NCBI GenBank assembly: GCA_008921705.1
Contig: VFFE01009136.1
Coordinates: 1,992,303-2,056,302 of the forward strand
Length of the DNA: 64,000 nt
From: Burhinus oedicnemus
Taxonomy: Eukaryota; Chordata; Aves; Charadriiformes; Burhinidae
Direction of reading: 5' to 3'
Shown piece after piece: positions 46,101-58,114 of the stretch. The notes under the pieces were generated by a model. The model saw only the letters and a list, made by a program, of their open reading frames with translations. It did not search any database and was not told where the DNA came from. Made by a program: the position numbers and the translations under genes. Within the stretch, counting starts at the first letter, position 1. Each line of letters begins with the position of its first letter.

Positions 46101-49100
46101 ATTTGCAAAGGGAGCATAGTCATATTGAAGTTTTATTTGATAATTAAGCTAAGTTTCAGTTCATATTTTGTAAAAATATCAAGTGGCTCAAGGATATTCC
46201 CAAAATACATTTTTTAATTGGAAGAGATCCTGTTTGTTGTCAGCTTCAAAAGAAGAACAAGTATGCAAGGCTGAAATTCCTGAAGACAAAGGGGAATAGA
46301 AGTTTAACCAGTGACGACTACAAAATAGTAGTTGAATGAAGTATTTCCAGCAGATTAGCATGAATTACTTATTGTTACATGTTACATCTTATTTATTTTT
46401 GCAAAAATTATACAAAGATGACAAATGCTCTTATTCAATAATTCATTGCATAGTATTACTGTTTTAAAAATGCCGTTTAAATCTATGCTCTCAAATGCTG
46501 TCCTATATTTGAGTTTTTATTTGTTCTTGAATTGCTTCCTTTCAAGTTCATTCCTCATTCTGTATTTTTACAGAATACAAAACCCACACAATAAAGTAGC
46601 TTCCTCAGTGTTGTCTTCCAAATTTTATAAAGACCATTTGCTTACAATATTTCCCTATATCATTTCCCATTTTAACATTACATGTTACAAAATCAAAAAT
46701 ATCTCACATGCTTCCTTCACATGTGCTGTCAGCAACAAATATATCCAGTGCTGCCTCTCAGCTTTATAACGACCATATTAGTTTCCTCATTTTTTATTAA
46801 TTTCTGCTTTACATAGCCAAATTTACATTAAACTTGTGATAGTGACATATTGGATTACAAAAATTGCCATGCTGAAGTAAATTTCCATCCATTCTTTCCA
46901 TGTGTTTGGTCCCTGCCAGTCATGTATCATAAACATGATGTTAATCTGCACCAGCCACTAGGCTGAGGCTCTGCAACCATTTTTGTTATCGATCACAGAT
47001 GTTGAAATGGTCTCAAGTAGTTTGGTTGCCACATTGTATCCAGGCATTTTTTCCTAAGAATGTAGTTCTGTTGTCACAACAGGAACTTTTAGTTCAGATG
47101 TTGTAGTACGCCATCCTCACTCTTCTGTAACAGTACTGCCTTGATTCCCTATTCAGAATGTATTCTGCATAAATCCTTTAATGACATTCAGGCTTTAAAG
47201 AAAAGCTATTTTTAAAGACATACTTTCTAAACATGGTTTTCTTAGAGTCTTATCACAAAGAAACTTAAGAGAGCTGCAATGGTTTAAATACCTTTACAGT
47301 GTGAACTCTGGGTAGGATCCTACTGCCAAAATCCTTCTCGGGTTCAGGAGGACTTCACCAAAAGTCCTTAATCTTCCAAATCCTAAACTGTCCACTAATT
47401 TTTATTTTATTTTTTATTTTTATTTTTAATCTGAACATTCAATTCAATGTTTTAGCCTTCCAGTAAATTTACCTTTGTATAGATTTTAAAATTACAGGAT
47501 GTTTCAGAACATGCCATTATGAGAGTGTACAGTTCTCTGAGTGCCATGAGGTAGTCTGCTCATACGTCTGTTAAACTTTTCTAGAACTCCAAACAGAGGA
47601 TGTGGTCCAGACAGAAGGTACTAAAATTGTTAAGAGCCAACAGCCTAGATTTTCACACTGACAGGGAACCTGCACACTTTCTTTTGAAAGGGACAGCTGG
47701 ATTAAGTTTCCTCGGGCCTTTTATTTACCAGTTTGAGGAATCAAGTTTGAACATTACCTTCAGTATATGAAAAGCAATGCAAACTAGATAGGACTAATTC
47801 AGTTGGACTAAGCTATTCATTAAGACATTTTTTAGTGGCACGTAACTGTAACTGCAATGCCTCTTTTCACTATATTCCATAAGTATTTAGAAATCCCCAA
47901 GAAATATGGTAACCTCCAGGAGGAATAAGATGGTCCAATTGAAATGGTTCTGCTGGTGCATTTTTATACCACAGCACACTAACGGAGTTTCCCACATTTT
48001 ACCCAGGATCCTTGTGATTGTTACCACATCTGCTGTGGCCCAGCACTGCTCTCAGTATTATTTTAGCCATGAACGATGAGGTCAGTAGAAAGGAAGTGTC
48101 TTCTTATTTGTCATTCCCCTGAGAACTGTGCAATATCTCTTGACTTTATTTCTGGAACTGATCTACTAGACCAGCCTGAAGTGTGACAGGATTGTTATTA
48201 CCTGTTGCATCAGTGCCACCACATTATGCCTGCCTGGCTTCAAACATGCCATCAGAGTGATGTTAATTTAAAGGCCTGCTATTAAATATCTTGTGTATAG
48301 AGGATAGGATTTGCCATCACAAGAATCACTGTTCAAATCCACTCGCTAGCCCTAGAATTCACACTCTTTCTGCTGAAACTAGAAGCTCACGTCTAAAATG
48401 CTTTAGTTAATAAAATATTGGTCACATAGTTGGTCATACTGCACCAGAAGAAGACATTTTTTGCATCTGTGATCATTTTACCTGCAGGTGAAAAAGAAAC
48501 GGATACCTTTGCCATCAGATTACTCTCTCCTTGAGTTACGATGCTACTAGATTTTGATGCATTGGGACTTCAGATGAAGAAAGTGAAAAAAACCCCTTGA
48601 TCCTAACGAAACAGAACAAAATCTCAGGGCCTTCACCCCACTCCAAACTCTTGCGAGTCTATAAACCTTCTTTAGTTTTTCCTGATGGCCTCTACTACTA
48701 GTCAGTTTTCAGGAAGTTTTCCACTAGGCATCACTCTTACTTTACATCCACTGACAACAGACATATTCCCTCAAAAGGGTCAACAAAATTGTTCTAAAAT
48801 GACTAGCATGCTACTTGCCTAATTCACAGCAGAACATACACTTCTGAATCCTAAAACAAGAAGACCTCTTAGGGCAAGAATCTGCAGCAGCATCTACTTA
48901 AGCTATCAGTTGTCTTTGGCTGACTCCTGCATGGTGTCTGTTCTTTCCTCACAAAATGAGAGAAGTAAGGGGAGTTAAAGGGCTCTTATGCTTTAATAAA
49001 TAACTCCCTATCCAAAGAGCTGGGCAATGGCTCTATGCAAGCAATTACTGAGGGGCAGGGATTGGGGCATGGGTAGTATGTGAAAGGACACAAGGTGATG

Positions 49101-49930
49101 CATGAAGTTGGGTGCTAGTGCAAGATGAGGTAACTCATTAGTAGTTTAAGGCACTAGGGTCAGGCCTAGGAGATGGTGTGGGATTTGGAATATAATCCAA
49201 TTTACTATCATGAGGTATGTGATAGCAGAGTGTAGGGATTGTGGATGCTGGAGACAGCTCTGCCTATTGATGCCCCAACCTGGCAAAAAGTCAGGTACTG
49301 CTATGTTTCCCAAGTGTTAGTGATGCCTGCTGCAAATAATACTGAGTACAGAAAGCATTACCCAGCCCACTGATGGCTGGACATAAATATCTGTTCAAGG
49401 AGAAATGTCAAATCAGCTTTTTGTATTGGTTGTTCCAGCAACCAATTAGACATTATGAAGATTTTAATTATAACAGTTTTCCATTCTCCATATTTCATTT
49501 TTCTTTGTGGTTATTAATTGAAAATATACAGGAACCTTAATAAAGCAAATCAGTTCAAGGTTACTTTTTTTCATTAGCTTCTCCAACACTCCATAACTTG
49601 CAAATCAAGGATCTGAATTTTAGGATATTTCCACTTCATTGAGCTGCAATATTTTATGATCAGGGGTTTCATTACTTTACTTCCATAAATGATTTCCTAA
49701 TACCCAAAGAGGCCATAGAAAAAGTATGCAAGCTGATACAGATAGTAGTAGTCTACAAACACTTCTCTTTTATTGCCTTAAAAACAGACAGTAAATGGAT
49801 ATGCCTATACTAGTATTCTGAGACCACCTTCTGTAGACAAAATTAATTGTGCATAGTTTTAGTACTATTCCACCTACTTGCTTTTGTGCTTTGTAACTGA
49901 ATGTTTTTTGGCTCTCACTTTTAGTTAAAT

Positions 49931-49989
49931 AATCTATCTATCAATCTATATCAATCTATATCTATATCAATCTATAATCAATCTATCTA
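49931..49989 (+). repeat. Tandem array of TCTATATCAA-type units
   Basis: Imperfect copies of ATCTATATCA and ATCTATCA follow each other over about 60 bases, a short degenerate minisatellite that grew from a TCTA microsatellite. Confidence 0.8.
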
Positions 49990-50815
49990 GTTAATCTGGA
50001 ACACATTCATTTTCTGTTTTGATCTTTATGATACTTCAGTGTATATCATGGGAATATTTGTGTACTTTCTAGAAAACAATCTTCTTGATTTTGCTCTCCA
50101 ATCCCATTTTGATGTTAATACTAATATGTAGCCCCCACATTGACCTTGTACACAATGGAGTAATGAAGAACAAATTCTTATAATAATAAATGTTCATCAA
50201 ACATGATACTTTTCTACTAAGACTGAAAACTTCCTGAATGCAGATGACTGAGGAGAGAAGTGAAAAATTAATATACAGAACCCGGAAACTAAAATTTTAA
50301 TTGATCAGAGAGGAGGGAGAGGACCTTGAATATCCAAGCAACTTGGTGGAGGTAAAGTAAGGGGGAGAGAAGGAACATAACAATAGTGACTGGACTTGTA
50401 ATTATCAGATGTCAAAGGACATTTGAAAGTAGGGAGGAAAAAAACCCCTAAGAATAAAGTTGTATTTCAGAGTCTTGTGTATCACCAGATAGCAAGCAGT
50501 GAAACAGTCTCGTGGGATAGGAAATGTGGTCAAAATGTTCTGGAGGATCGCAGACATTTTATAGGAGACAGAAGAGGAAGGAGACTGTCACCAAACTGCA
50601 GGGACAATGAAAACTGTATTATGAGGTCCTGCTTCCGTTAAGAGGCAATGGAGTCTGCATCTATTATATCTTATTTTATCACACTAAGGAAAGGTTGAAC
50701 AGACTTACCGTCTCCCACTATTCGGAAGGTAGGAAAGGTAACAAATTAATAGGTAGTCACACTCCTCATCTTAGGCTCAGTTTTTGAGGTTTTTGATACC
50801 CAGTAACCCAGTATA

Positions 50816-51755
50816 AGTGGTGTTCTCCAGGGCTTAGTATTGGGACTGATGCTGTTTAATGTTTTTATCGACAACTTGGACAAGAGGATCGAGGGCACCC
50901 TCAGTAAGTTTGCAGATGACACCAAGTTGGACAGAAACGTTGATCTGCTTGAGGGTAGGAAGGCTCTACAGAGGGATCTGGACAGGCTGGATCAATGGGC
51001 TGAGGCCAAGTGTATGAGGTTCAATAAGGCCAAGTGCCAGGTCCTGCACTTGGGTCACAACAACCCCATGCAACACTACAGGCTTGGGCAAGAGTGGCTG
51101 GAAAGCTGCCTGGCAGAAAAGGACCTGGGGGTATTGGTTGACAGCCAGCTGAATATGAGTCAGCAGTGTGCCCAGGTGGCCAAGAAGGTCAACAGCACCC
51201 TGGCTTGTATTAGAGATAGTGTGGCCAGCAGGACTAGGGAAGTGATTGTCCCAAATACTGTGTTCAGTTTTGAGCCCCTCACTAGAAGAAAGACATTGAG
51301 ATTCTAGAGCACGTCCAGAGAAGGACAACAAAGTTGGTGAGGGGTCTAGAGAACAAGTCTTATGAGAAGCAGCTGTCAGAACTTGTGTTGTTTAGTCTGG
51401 AAAAAAGAAGGGTCAGGGGAGACCTTATTGCTGTCTACAGTTACCTGAAAGTAGGTTGTAGTGAGCTGGGGGTTGGTGTCTTCTCCCAAGTAACAAGTGA
51501 TAGGACAAGGAGAAATGGCCTGAAGTTGTGCCAGAGGAAGTTTAGACCAGATATTAGGAAAAAATTCTTCACTGAAAGGGTTATCAAGCATTGGCTGCCC
51601 AGGGAAGTGGTGGAATCACCATCCCTGGAGGTATGTAAAAGATGGGTAGACGTGGTGGTTAGGGACATGTTTTAGTGGTGGTTTTGTCAGTGTTAGGTGG
51701 ATGATCTTAAAGGTCCCTTCCAACCTTGACAATTCTATGATTCTAAGGTTCTATA
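50816..51755 (+). mobile_element. CR1 LINE, 5'-truncated copy (RT C-terminal part and 3' UTR)
   Basis: The copy starts at GGTGTTCTCCAGGGCTTAG, the RT motif B region, and ends in the tail TTCTATGATTCTAAGGTTC (51731-51755). It is closely similar to the 14.3 kb copy, including the shared codon string for [19 protein letters not shown] and the 3' UTR block with GACATG-TTTAGTGGTGG and GATCTTAAAGGTC. Insertion was truncated at the 5' side, about 950 bases from the 3' end. Confidence 0.93.
50840..51675 (+). pseudogene. CR1 ORF2 reverse transcriptase, C-terminal part
   Basis: The first open block (50840-51307) begins in motif B, where PQGS is changed to LQGL just upstream of the ATG. It includes an intact motif C, FADD (50909-50920), and runs to [11 protein letters not shown]. 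There about 40 bases of the PLYSALVRP block are missing and the frame changes. The second block (51334-51675) carries [22 protein letters not shown] and reaches the ORF2 end at [12 protein letters not shown]. The upstream part of ORF2 is not present, so the fragment has no polymerase potential. Confidence 0.9.
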
Positions 51756-54700
51756 ACTTCTCTCACACTCTGATATTTTGCACATAACACCATGGTATGA
51801 GTTCATCTCTTCAGATAAGCTGAAGTAGCTATTGGTCATGTAACTCCTTGTAACCATATTCTCTCCTTCTATTTGGCTACTTACAGTACATAGATGCACC
51901 AGATTGCACAAATTCATTTCCCTTTATTTTTCTAAAATACTGTATAAAATATTGCATTACAGAGAAAATTTTAACATAATGTATATGGAAGTTCAGAGTG
52001 TGAAATGACTAGCTTTATCAAACTAGTTAATACAGAAGATATTGTTTGTTTTAGAGCAAAAGAAAAGCACAGAAGTATTTTAATCTCTGTTATAAATTTT
52101 CATCAGTTTATGAAATCTTTTATTATGCCTTGAGATTCCCCAGCAACCTGAAATGAAATGGCCTACCTCTGAGGTGCTGTTAGGATAAGAATAACTTACA
52201 GAATAAGCTTTGCAAGACACGTAGAATCAATCATTTTTACTATTATAACCAAGACAAATTCCCATTAGAAACTATGCTACACTTACAAGCATCTATTTTA
52301 AATTTTTATATACTTGGTGTGCCCAATATAGCAGCACTGTGTCTCAAATTACTTTTGTAAATCTAATTGATTTAATAAATTCACACTTAAATTGCTATTC
52401 AATTACTTACTCTTCTCTTCAGCAATTTTACAATCTTGAGCATATAGCAGAACGAGAATATAATTAAAGGGCTTATTCATTAAAGAAATACTTCTCTGCT
52501 GGTAGGTCACCTGGGTTTTTCTCAAGATATTCAAGATACATCACTTCTTTGTAAAAAGGGTATCATGGAAAACTGGAAAATTATAAATATTTGGTAATAC
52601 ACAGAAGGAGATGTGCCTCATCATACAGTGAGTATAAAGAATTTTATTTATCTCATATGAACATATATATTCATCACAGATTCATTCATAATGTTAATTA
52701 GGTGTATATCTGTGTCTGATCAGGTCTATATACATTTCTCCATTTTTTTTTAATAATTTGTGGTTTTAAAAGGGCAACAGCTTTCATATAATTATGTATA
52801 TGAATGATTTATAGCTAAAATCAAGCTGCAAAGTTCACCTCCGTGTATGCACATAGAAATGAAAGGTAAAGCTCCTCACAGCCATTTACGTGTCTCACAC
52901 AGGTGAATTGCTTAAAAGCCAAACACTGGTTAGTGGGCCAATCACATGGCAGAAATCACAACACAATGAAGAAGTATTGGTATGCAATTATGAAGAGGTA
53001 CTGGATATTAGTATTTTAAGTTTCTCTGTGGTACTATGGGCCCACAGTACCCAGGGACCCCATGAGCAATAATTTCTGTTATAATAACAAACTAACAAAG
53101 TAGGAAAGTATCACCCATTTTGATTGATGAGATATCTGAAGCAGGGAACTGTTACCTGTCTTCTTCAGGCCTGTACAAAACTGAACATACAGCACAGATC
53201 AATTAATCATTAGGACAGTGCTTTGATCAAGACCACCACATCCTCTTTTTTTTTCTCTCTTTTTTTTATCAAGAAACTCGTTTCAGCTTGAAGCTGCAAT
53301 AAATCTTGCTAAAGTGAGGTGTTACTCCTCCGAGCACAACCAGATTGTCATTTCCCCACAAGCAAACAGTCTGCTTGCTGTGCAATTCCAACTTTCTGTT
53401 TAGCATTGCTTAGAGTGGTTTCGCAAAAAATCTCTGCTACCTAGCGTAAATGTGGAGAGGGAAACACTGACACTACTTCTGCCTGTGGGCTAAGAAAACT
53501 ATTCCAATGACTCTGATAGTAGGTGGGGGATAAGCTAATGCAGCTTTTCCCCGCCTTTGCACTTTTCAAGAAAGTTTGTATATTACGTGTTCTGCTCTTA
53601 TAGATGTTCAGAGACAGATAAAGACTTGATCTGCTTTCTGCATTTAACTTTCTATATTTTATTTTAATGGAATATTTGTAGTGCTTAAAGATTATAGTTA
53701 GATTCAGAGAGAAAAACAGAATGACCCTACATATAGAATATGACTTTTTCTCTTAATACATGAAAGTAAAACTCTTATTGATTTCCATATGTCCTGAATT
53801 AGAGTATTCACTCTCTTGAATGTGATTAATCCAAAAGAAAATCAACTCTGAAATAAGAATTCTACAAATTTACTACAATTGTATTAATTGCAATTTTAAT
53901 AGTAAAATACAGACTAATAAAAAATTATCAAAATATTTTTTAGAGCCCTCCAAAGACATTTCAATTCTCTAAGCCAGCATACATTAATTCTCTAATTAGT
54001 ATATACACTAATTTGTTTAAGCTAACATTCCCTCAAAATAAAAATTAAAGCAAATTGCCTAAATAAACCTGCTTAGAAGAATTAAGAACTTTTTTGGGTT
54101 TGAATCACTTCACAAAGAGTACAGACACTTATAAGAAGTCTGGATTCTAGAGCAGTAACTGATTTAATGCTACAGTTATTAAGCTGGGGCTTTGACCAAA
54201 ATTGTGTGTTTGAATCACATCTGACTTCTGCACAAAGCTTTTATACCGTAGATCTACTTTGGAAAGTGATAGGTTCAGGGGTTTCATAAGTTACTATAAA
54301 GGAAAGGTTTATTACCTTCAATGTTATCAGTTACTTTGACATTTTGATGTACCAGCATTTTTTTTCCAGACCAAACAAGTTAAACTTTGGTATGATCTTG
54401 TCTGACTATTAGATAAATCTGACAAAAGGATTACTGAGACTATGAGGAATGATGCCTCTGTCCTAAAGAATTTTAAACAGATCGTATCCATGCATCACCT
54501 GAAGAGCGGCACTGAAATCCGGACTACCTGCACATGGGATACCACTCTATTAGCATTTTCTTTTTTTTTCTGGAAGTTGCTGTGCTTGATTGGTAATATA
54601 ATAATACAATCACTATACAGTCATATATTTTCTAATAATATCTAAGCAACGCAGACAAAAACATAGAAATATGCTAGCACTCTTGCATGGAAACTTTCTC

Positions 54701-57543
54701 ACAGAAAACAATTCCAAAATATTTTTATTACATTTTAGTCTGTTTTATCTTTTTTGACTTATCTAAGAAAGATGATTTTCTTATCTAGAATAGAACATGA
54801 AGTTACCTGCATATACAGATAGACTTTTCTGCACCCTTATCCTGACAACCCTTTATAAAACAGAAGATGAGTTTGTCAAAATGTTAAGGAGGAAGATCTT
54901 AAAAAAATATTCCTCAAACATCAGGATTTTCTTCATCTCTGACATGCTTCATCCTCTTTTCCTACCTTCATGAAGAAAAAATAATTTAAGTATTATGAAG
55001 ATGACATATTCCTGTTTTGAATAAGGTGAAAATGGAGGGAGTTATAAAACCCTAAAAGAGTGACTCATTATTTTTCTTCTTAAAACAAGGAACCAAGAGC
55101 TTATATACAGAAGAGGAATGTGGTTCCTTATCAGAAAGAGTCATTTAGCTAGGACTCAAACTGATAAGTCATTTTAGGTCAAAGCAAAACATTTTAATCA
55201 TCACTCAGCAAATTGATTAGCAGTCAGCAGTGACTGAGAAACTCAGCGATCTTTTTGCCTGAAACACTGTTTAGTAATTGGATTCCCTCTCATTTTACAA
55301 ATCTCATCAATCATGAGAACCATGACGAAATCTCATTTTCATTTCTTCTCACATAAAAAGTATTACACCATTACATTCCATTGAGCTTCTTCCAAGTAAA
55401 CTTGACCATGTGCAAACATATATGCACCAGCAGAAAAAGTGAGATAGAAGCATTAATACTTCCGTAGCCACAGCCCGAATACCCAACAATCCATGCTTAG
55501 TTCAAGCATTCCCTTTTTTTAGCCCTGCTTATTCTATGGAAAAGAACAGACAACCAAATCCAAGAAAATATGCCCACTGTTACTTTTCAGATATATCAAG
55601 CACAAAGCACAGCCTTTCTGAAGTTAGTGATTGCTGCTGCTGTATTCTGCAGTTTCGTCAGCAACATCTCATACTTGATTGTTTCCATGGTAACCAACAA
55701 AATAAAGGAACTGTTGATATTCAGCTGCTATCTGTTACCAACAGAATCTTAGTACATTTCATTTATTTCTTTATTCTACCCACATCTAAAACCTAATTGA
55801 CTGAGGTTAAAAAGAACTTTTCGCATTGTAAGGGTTGTTTTCTGCATCTAACTCCTCAAATAGTCTTCACCCAAGAGTGGGAGATGGAGAACCAAGCACT
55901 ACTGAGTGCTGTATCGGAATCAAACATTTCTTTCTTCATACAAGCATTAAGAGGCGTTTGGAGCAAGAGGCTCATCCCCCCCTCCAGCCACAATGTCTGC
56001 AGCAAAATAAATGCTATGGATGTAATTCTCATGTAATCCACTTAGGCAGGGCACCTTCAGCTCCACGAACTGTCATGCAGTAATCCAAACTATGATTGTT
56101 TTTACATTTCATCCGCTATAGTCCCTCCCTTTCAAATGCACAGAAACCTGCTCCATATAAATAAAATATTTATGATTATTTGGAAACTTCATAATGAAAA
56201 AAATGAAGAGGCAAAACTAGGTTGCATTAGTCAAGGTCCAAAGTGATGGTTATACTAATGAATTGCTTTTGCACAGCTATTTTAGCGACCAGACATTTCT
56301 ATGGATAGCTGAATTAGTCCACTGTCCTATGTGTTATTTACTCTTTAACTTCTCTTATCTTCCATAGGACTCATACTGGATAATGAGCAGTACATACTGT
56401 GACTGATCCAGAATTTATGTGCAATGTTGCCTGGTTGGTCAGCTGTTGCCACAGATAACAAATACCAGTCAAATTTTGTCTGTTTTCTTTACCCACTCCC
56501 ACTGAGAAGCAGGAAAGAAAATTAATTTGAGTCTTTTTCCTCTCGCAGGTAGGACGATTTTCACAAAGCCTGTAGGAACCCCATTATCAGGAAGCACTTA
56601 ACATTTTATTTAATAATTTGACTGTTATTGACTAACAGGTTCAAAAGTTACTGGTAGGAATGTGTAGATACATGTAGCCTTACTGTCATTACTTGGCAAA
56701 GCAAACAGAAAAAGAAAGAAAATACTATGGTGACAAATGAATGTACAGTGAATAAATTAAAAACCTCAGCAGATTGTTCAGGTAATGCAAATGTACCAGG
56801 GTCTAGGGAGAAGTTTATACACCTAGGATAGACAAATGGTGGTGGTGAAATGGCAGAGCAGCACACAACCATTTATCTTCTTCCAGAATGACCATGTTAA
56901 CTAATTAGCAGTAGCCCTGCTGCTACATAGCAACAGCCAAAAAGCTTGTTTCGGACCAAACTGACTGAGCCACCTGTTCGTAGGGCAGTATTCTTCAGGC
57001 TCTTGCAACTCTAACGATGTTATCTTTCACTTTTTTAATCTGTTCAACAGTTTGTTGTTCGACTGTGCTGGATAGCACCTGAAAATATCTGAAGAGTCTC
57101 TGAATTGCATCCAAGGTAAATACCATGGGAAGATGATGTCACTATTAGCTCTGCATTTTTTTTAAATTATTGTCATATACAAGTTCATATTATCTCCCTT
57201 TTCTTTGATTTTAGTAGCTGTACTTAGGTGTAGGATATTTTTCAATATAAACAATATATCCTTAATGTTCACAGAAGAGTAGATTCATTTCCGGCTTTGA
57301 ACTTTTACGGTATATATGAAACAAAAAAAGGTTTAGAACATGGGTAAATTTTAAGAGTTCATTTACCGATGCTAATCCAAAGGCTTGCTTAATTTTTCAG
57401 CTCCATTTTCTCTTGTTTAAATTGCAGTCTTTTCCACTTTATCAAAGTTTTTATATTCTCAGCATGATCAATATGCAGAATCCCAGTGAATTCAGTATGT
57501 TTCTTGTAAGTTAAAACCCAGAGATTTGCAGCTTCATTGATCT
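51756..57543. other. AT-rich DNA, one tentative exon, otherwise nothing recognised
   Basis: No gene or repeat family is recognised. The open frames of 60-86 codons at 52890-53072, 54442-54645, 55536-55796 and 55797-56036 have no recognisable domain. A T-rich run is at about 53246-53269. Confidence 0.5.
56995..57126 (-). CDS. Tentative short ORF or exon, coiled-coil-like
   Basis: On the minus strand 43 codons run from an ATG (57126-57124) to a TGA (56997-56995). The translation is helical in character (LDAIQRLFRYFQVLSS, then TVEQQTVEQIKKVKDNIVRV). Inside it, TCTTCAGATATTTTCAG just before GTGCTATCC looks like a splice acceptor, so the coding part could be a terminal exon of about 27 codons instead. 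A TGA lies in frame just upstream of the ATG. I do not know this protein, and a frame this short may well be chance. Strand and character are shared with the candidate at 38769-38906, but nothing shows they belong together. Confidence 0.18.
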   Translation of the reverse strand: MVFTLDAIQRLFRYFQVLSSTVEQQTVEQIKKVKDNIVRVARA

Positions 57544-57792
57544 TGTCGTGGTTTCAGTTAGGAGAGAGTTAACTTTTTTATTGGCAGCTGGTGTAGTTGG
57601 GGTGGGAAATAGTTTTGATAGCACACTGGTGATTTGAGTTGTTACTAAGCAGTCAAGGCCTTTTCTGCTCCTCACACCACCCTGCCGGTGAGCAGGCTGG
57701 GAGGGCACAAGTAGCGGGGAGGCGATACAGCTGGGACAGCTGACCCCAGCTGACCAAAGGTCTATTCCGTACCATGTGACATCATGCTCAGT

Positions 57793-57799
57793 ACATAAA
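57793..57799 (+). promoter_or_regulatory. LTR TATA-like box
   Basis: ACATAAA, followed by GCTCGGG, sits where the U3 promoter's TATAAA is expected. It is changed by one base from TATAAA, so promoter strength in this copy may be reduced. Confidence 0.5.
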
Positions 57800-57980
57800 G
57801 CTCGGGAAAGAAGAAGGAAGGGGAGGATGTTCAGAGTGATGATGTTTGTCTTCCCAAGTAACTGTCACACATGATGGATCCCTGCTTTCCTGGAGATGGC
57901 TGAACACTTGCCTGCTGATGGGAAGCAGTGAATTAATTTCTTGTTTTGCTTTGCTTGCGCTCATGGCTTTTGCTGTACCT

Positions 57981-57986
57981 ATTAAA
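57981..57986 (+). terminator. LTR polyadenylation signal
   Basis: ATTAAA, a common variant of AATAAA, lies about 190 bases downstream of the TATA-like box in the expected R region of the LTR. Confidence 0.5.
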
Positions 57987-58114
57987 CTGTCTTTATCTCA
58001 ACCCATGAGCCTTTTTCTCACTTATACTCTTCTGATTCTCTCCCCCATCCAAACTGGGGGGAGTGAGTGAGCAGCTGCATGGTTCTAGCTGCCGGCTGGG
58101 GTTAAACCGCAACA

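Larger units (their letters stand above)
42513..50815. other. Long AT-rich stretch without genes
   Basis: No gene is recognised over 8.3 kb. It holds a (TG)n run (43136-43176), a TTTTA-rich run (47398-47429), a TCTATATCAA-type tandem array (49931-49989) and near-tandem ATGACATCTGC units at 44178-44212. From about 46900 to 49350 base composition seems less AT-rich, but no open frame above about 60 codons is present. A B-box-like GTTCAAATCC stands near 48330 without a matching A box. The 114-codon plus-strand frame at 46425-46769 is Phe/Leu/Ser-rich and matches no family known to me. Confidence 0.45.
57544..58114 (+). mobile_element. Solo LTR of an avian ERVL-type endogenous retrovirus
   Basis: The 571-base segment begins TGTCGTGGTTT and ends AAACCGCAACA, which form the imperfect inverted repeat (9 of 11 bases) and TG...CA ends of a retroviral LTR. 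Its body has the layout of a well-known avian ERVL-like LTR: GTCAAGGCCTTTTCTGCTCC, GGGACAGCTGACCCCAGCTG, a TATA-like box, CTATTAAACTGTC, and the C-rich CTCTCCCCCATCC near the end. No gag, pol or env sequence and no second LTR is seen nearby, so it is a solo LTR left by recombination between the two LTRs. Flanking pentamers (GATCT and ATACT) do not match, so no target duplication is visible. The open frames at 57511-57708 and 57846-58070 are LTR sequence, not genes. Confidence 0.92.

Noticed and set aside
46425..46769. 114-codon plus-strand open frame, hydrophobic
   Set aside because: Phe/Leu/Ser-rich translation of AT-rich DNA, no domain, no good start context and no neighbouring exon signal; chance is the simplest explanation.
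48320..48340. GTTCAAATCC as part of a tRNA gene
   Set aside because: No A box, no acceptor-stem pairing and no cloverleaf can be drawn around it.
49931..49989. Repeat-spacer pattern resembling a CRISPR array
   Set aside because: The units adjoin without unique spacers and the organism is a vertebrate; it is a degenerate minisatellite.
57846..58070. 74-codon open frame with membrane-like segment
   Set aside because: It lies wholly inside the solo LTR; the hydrophobic run comes from T-rich LTR sequence.
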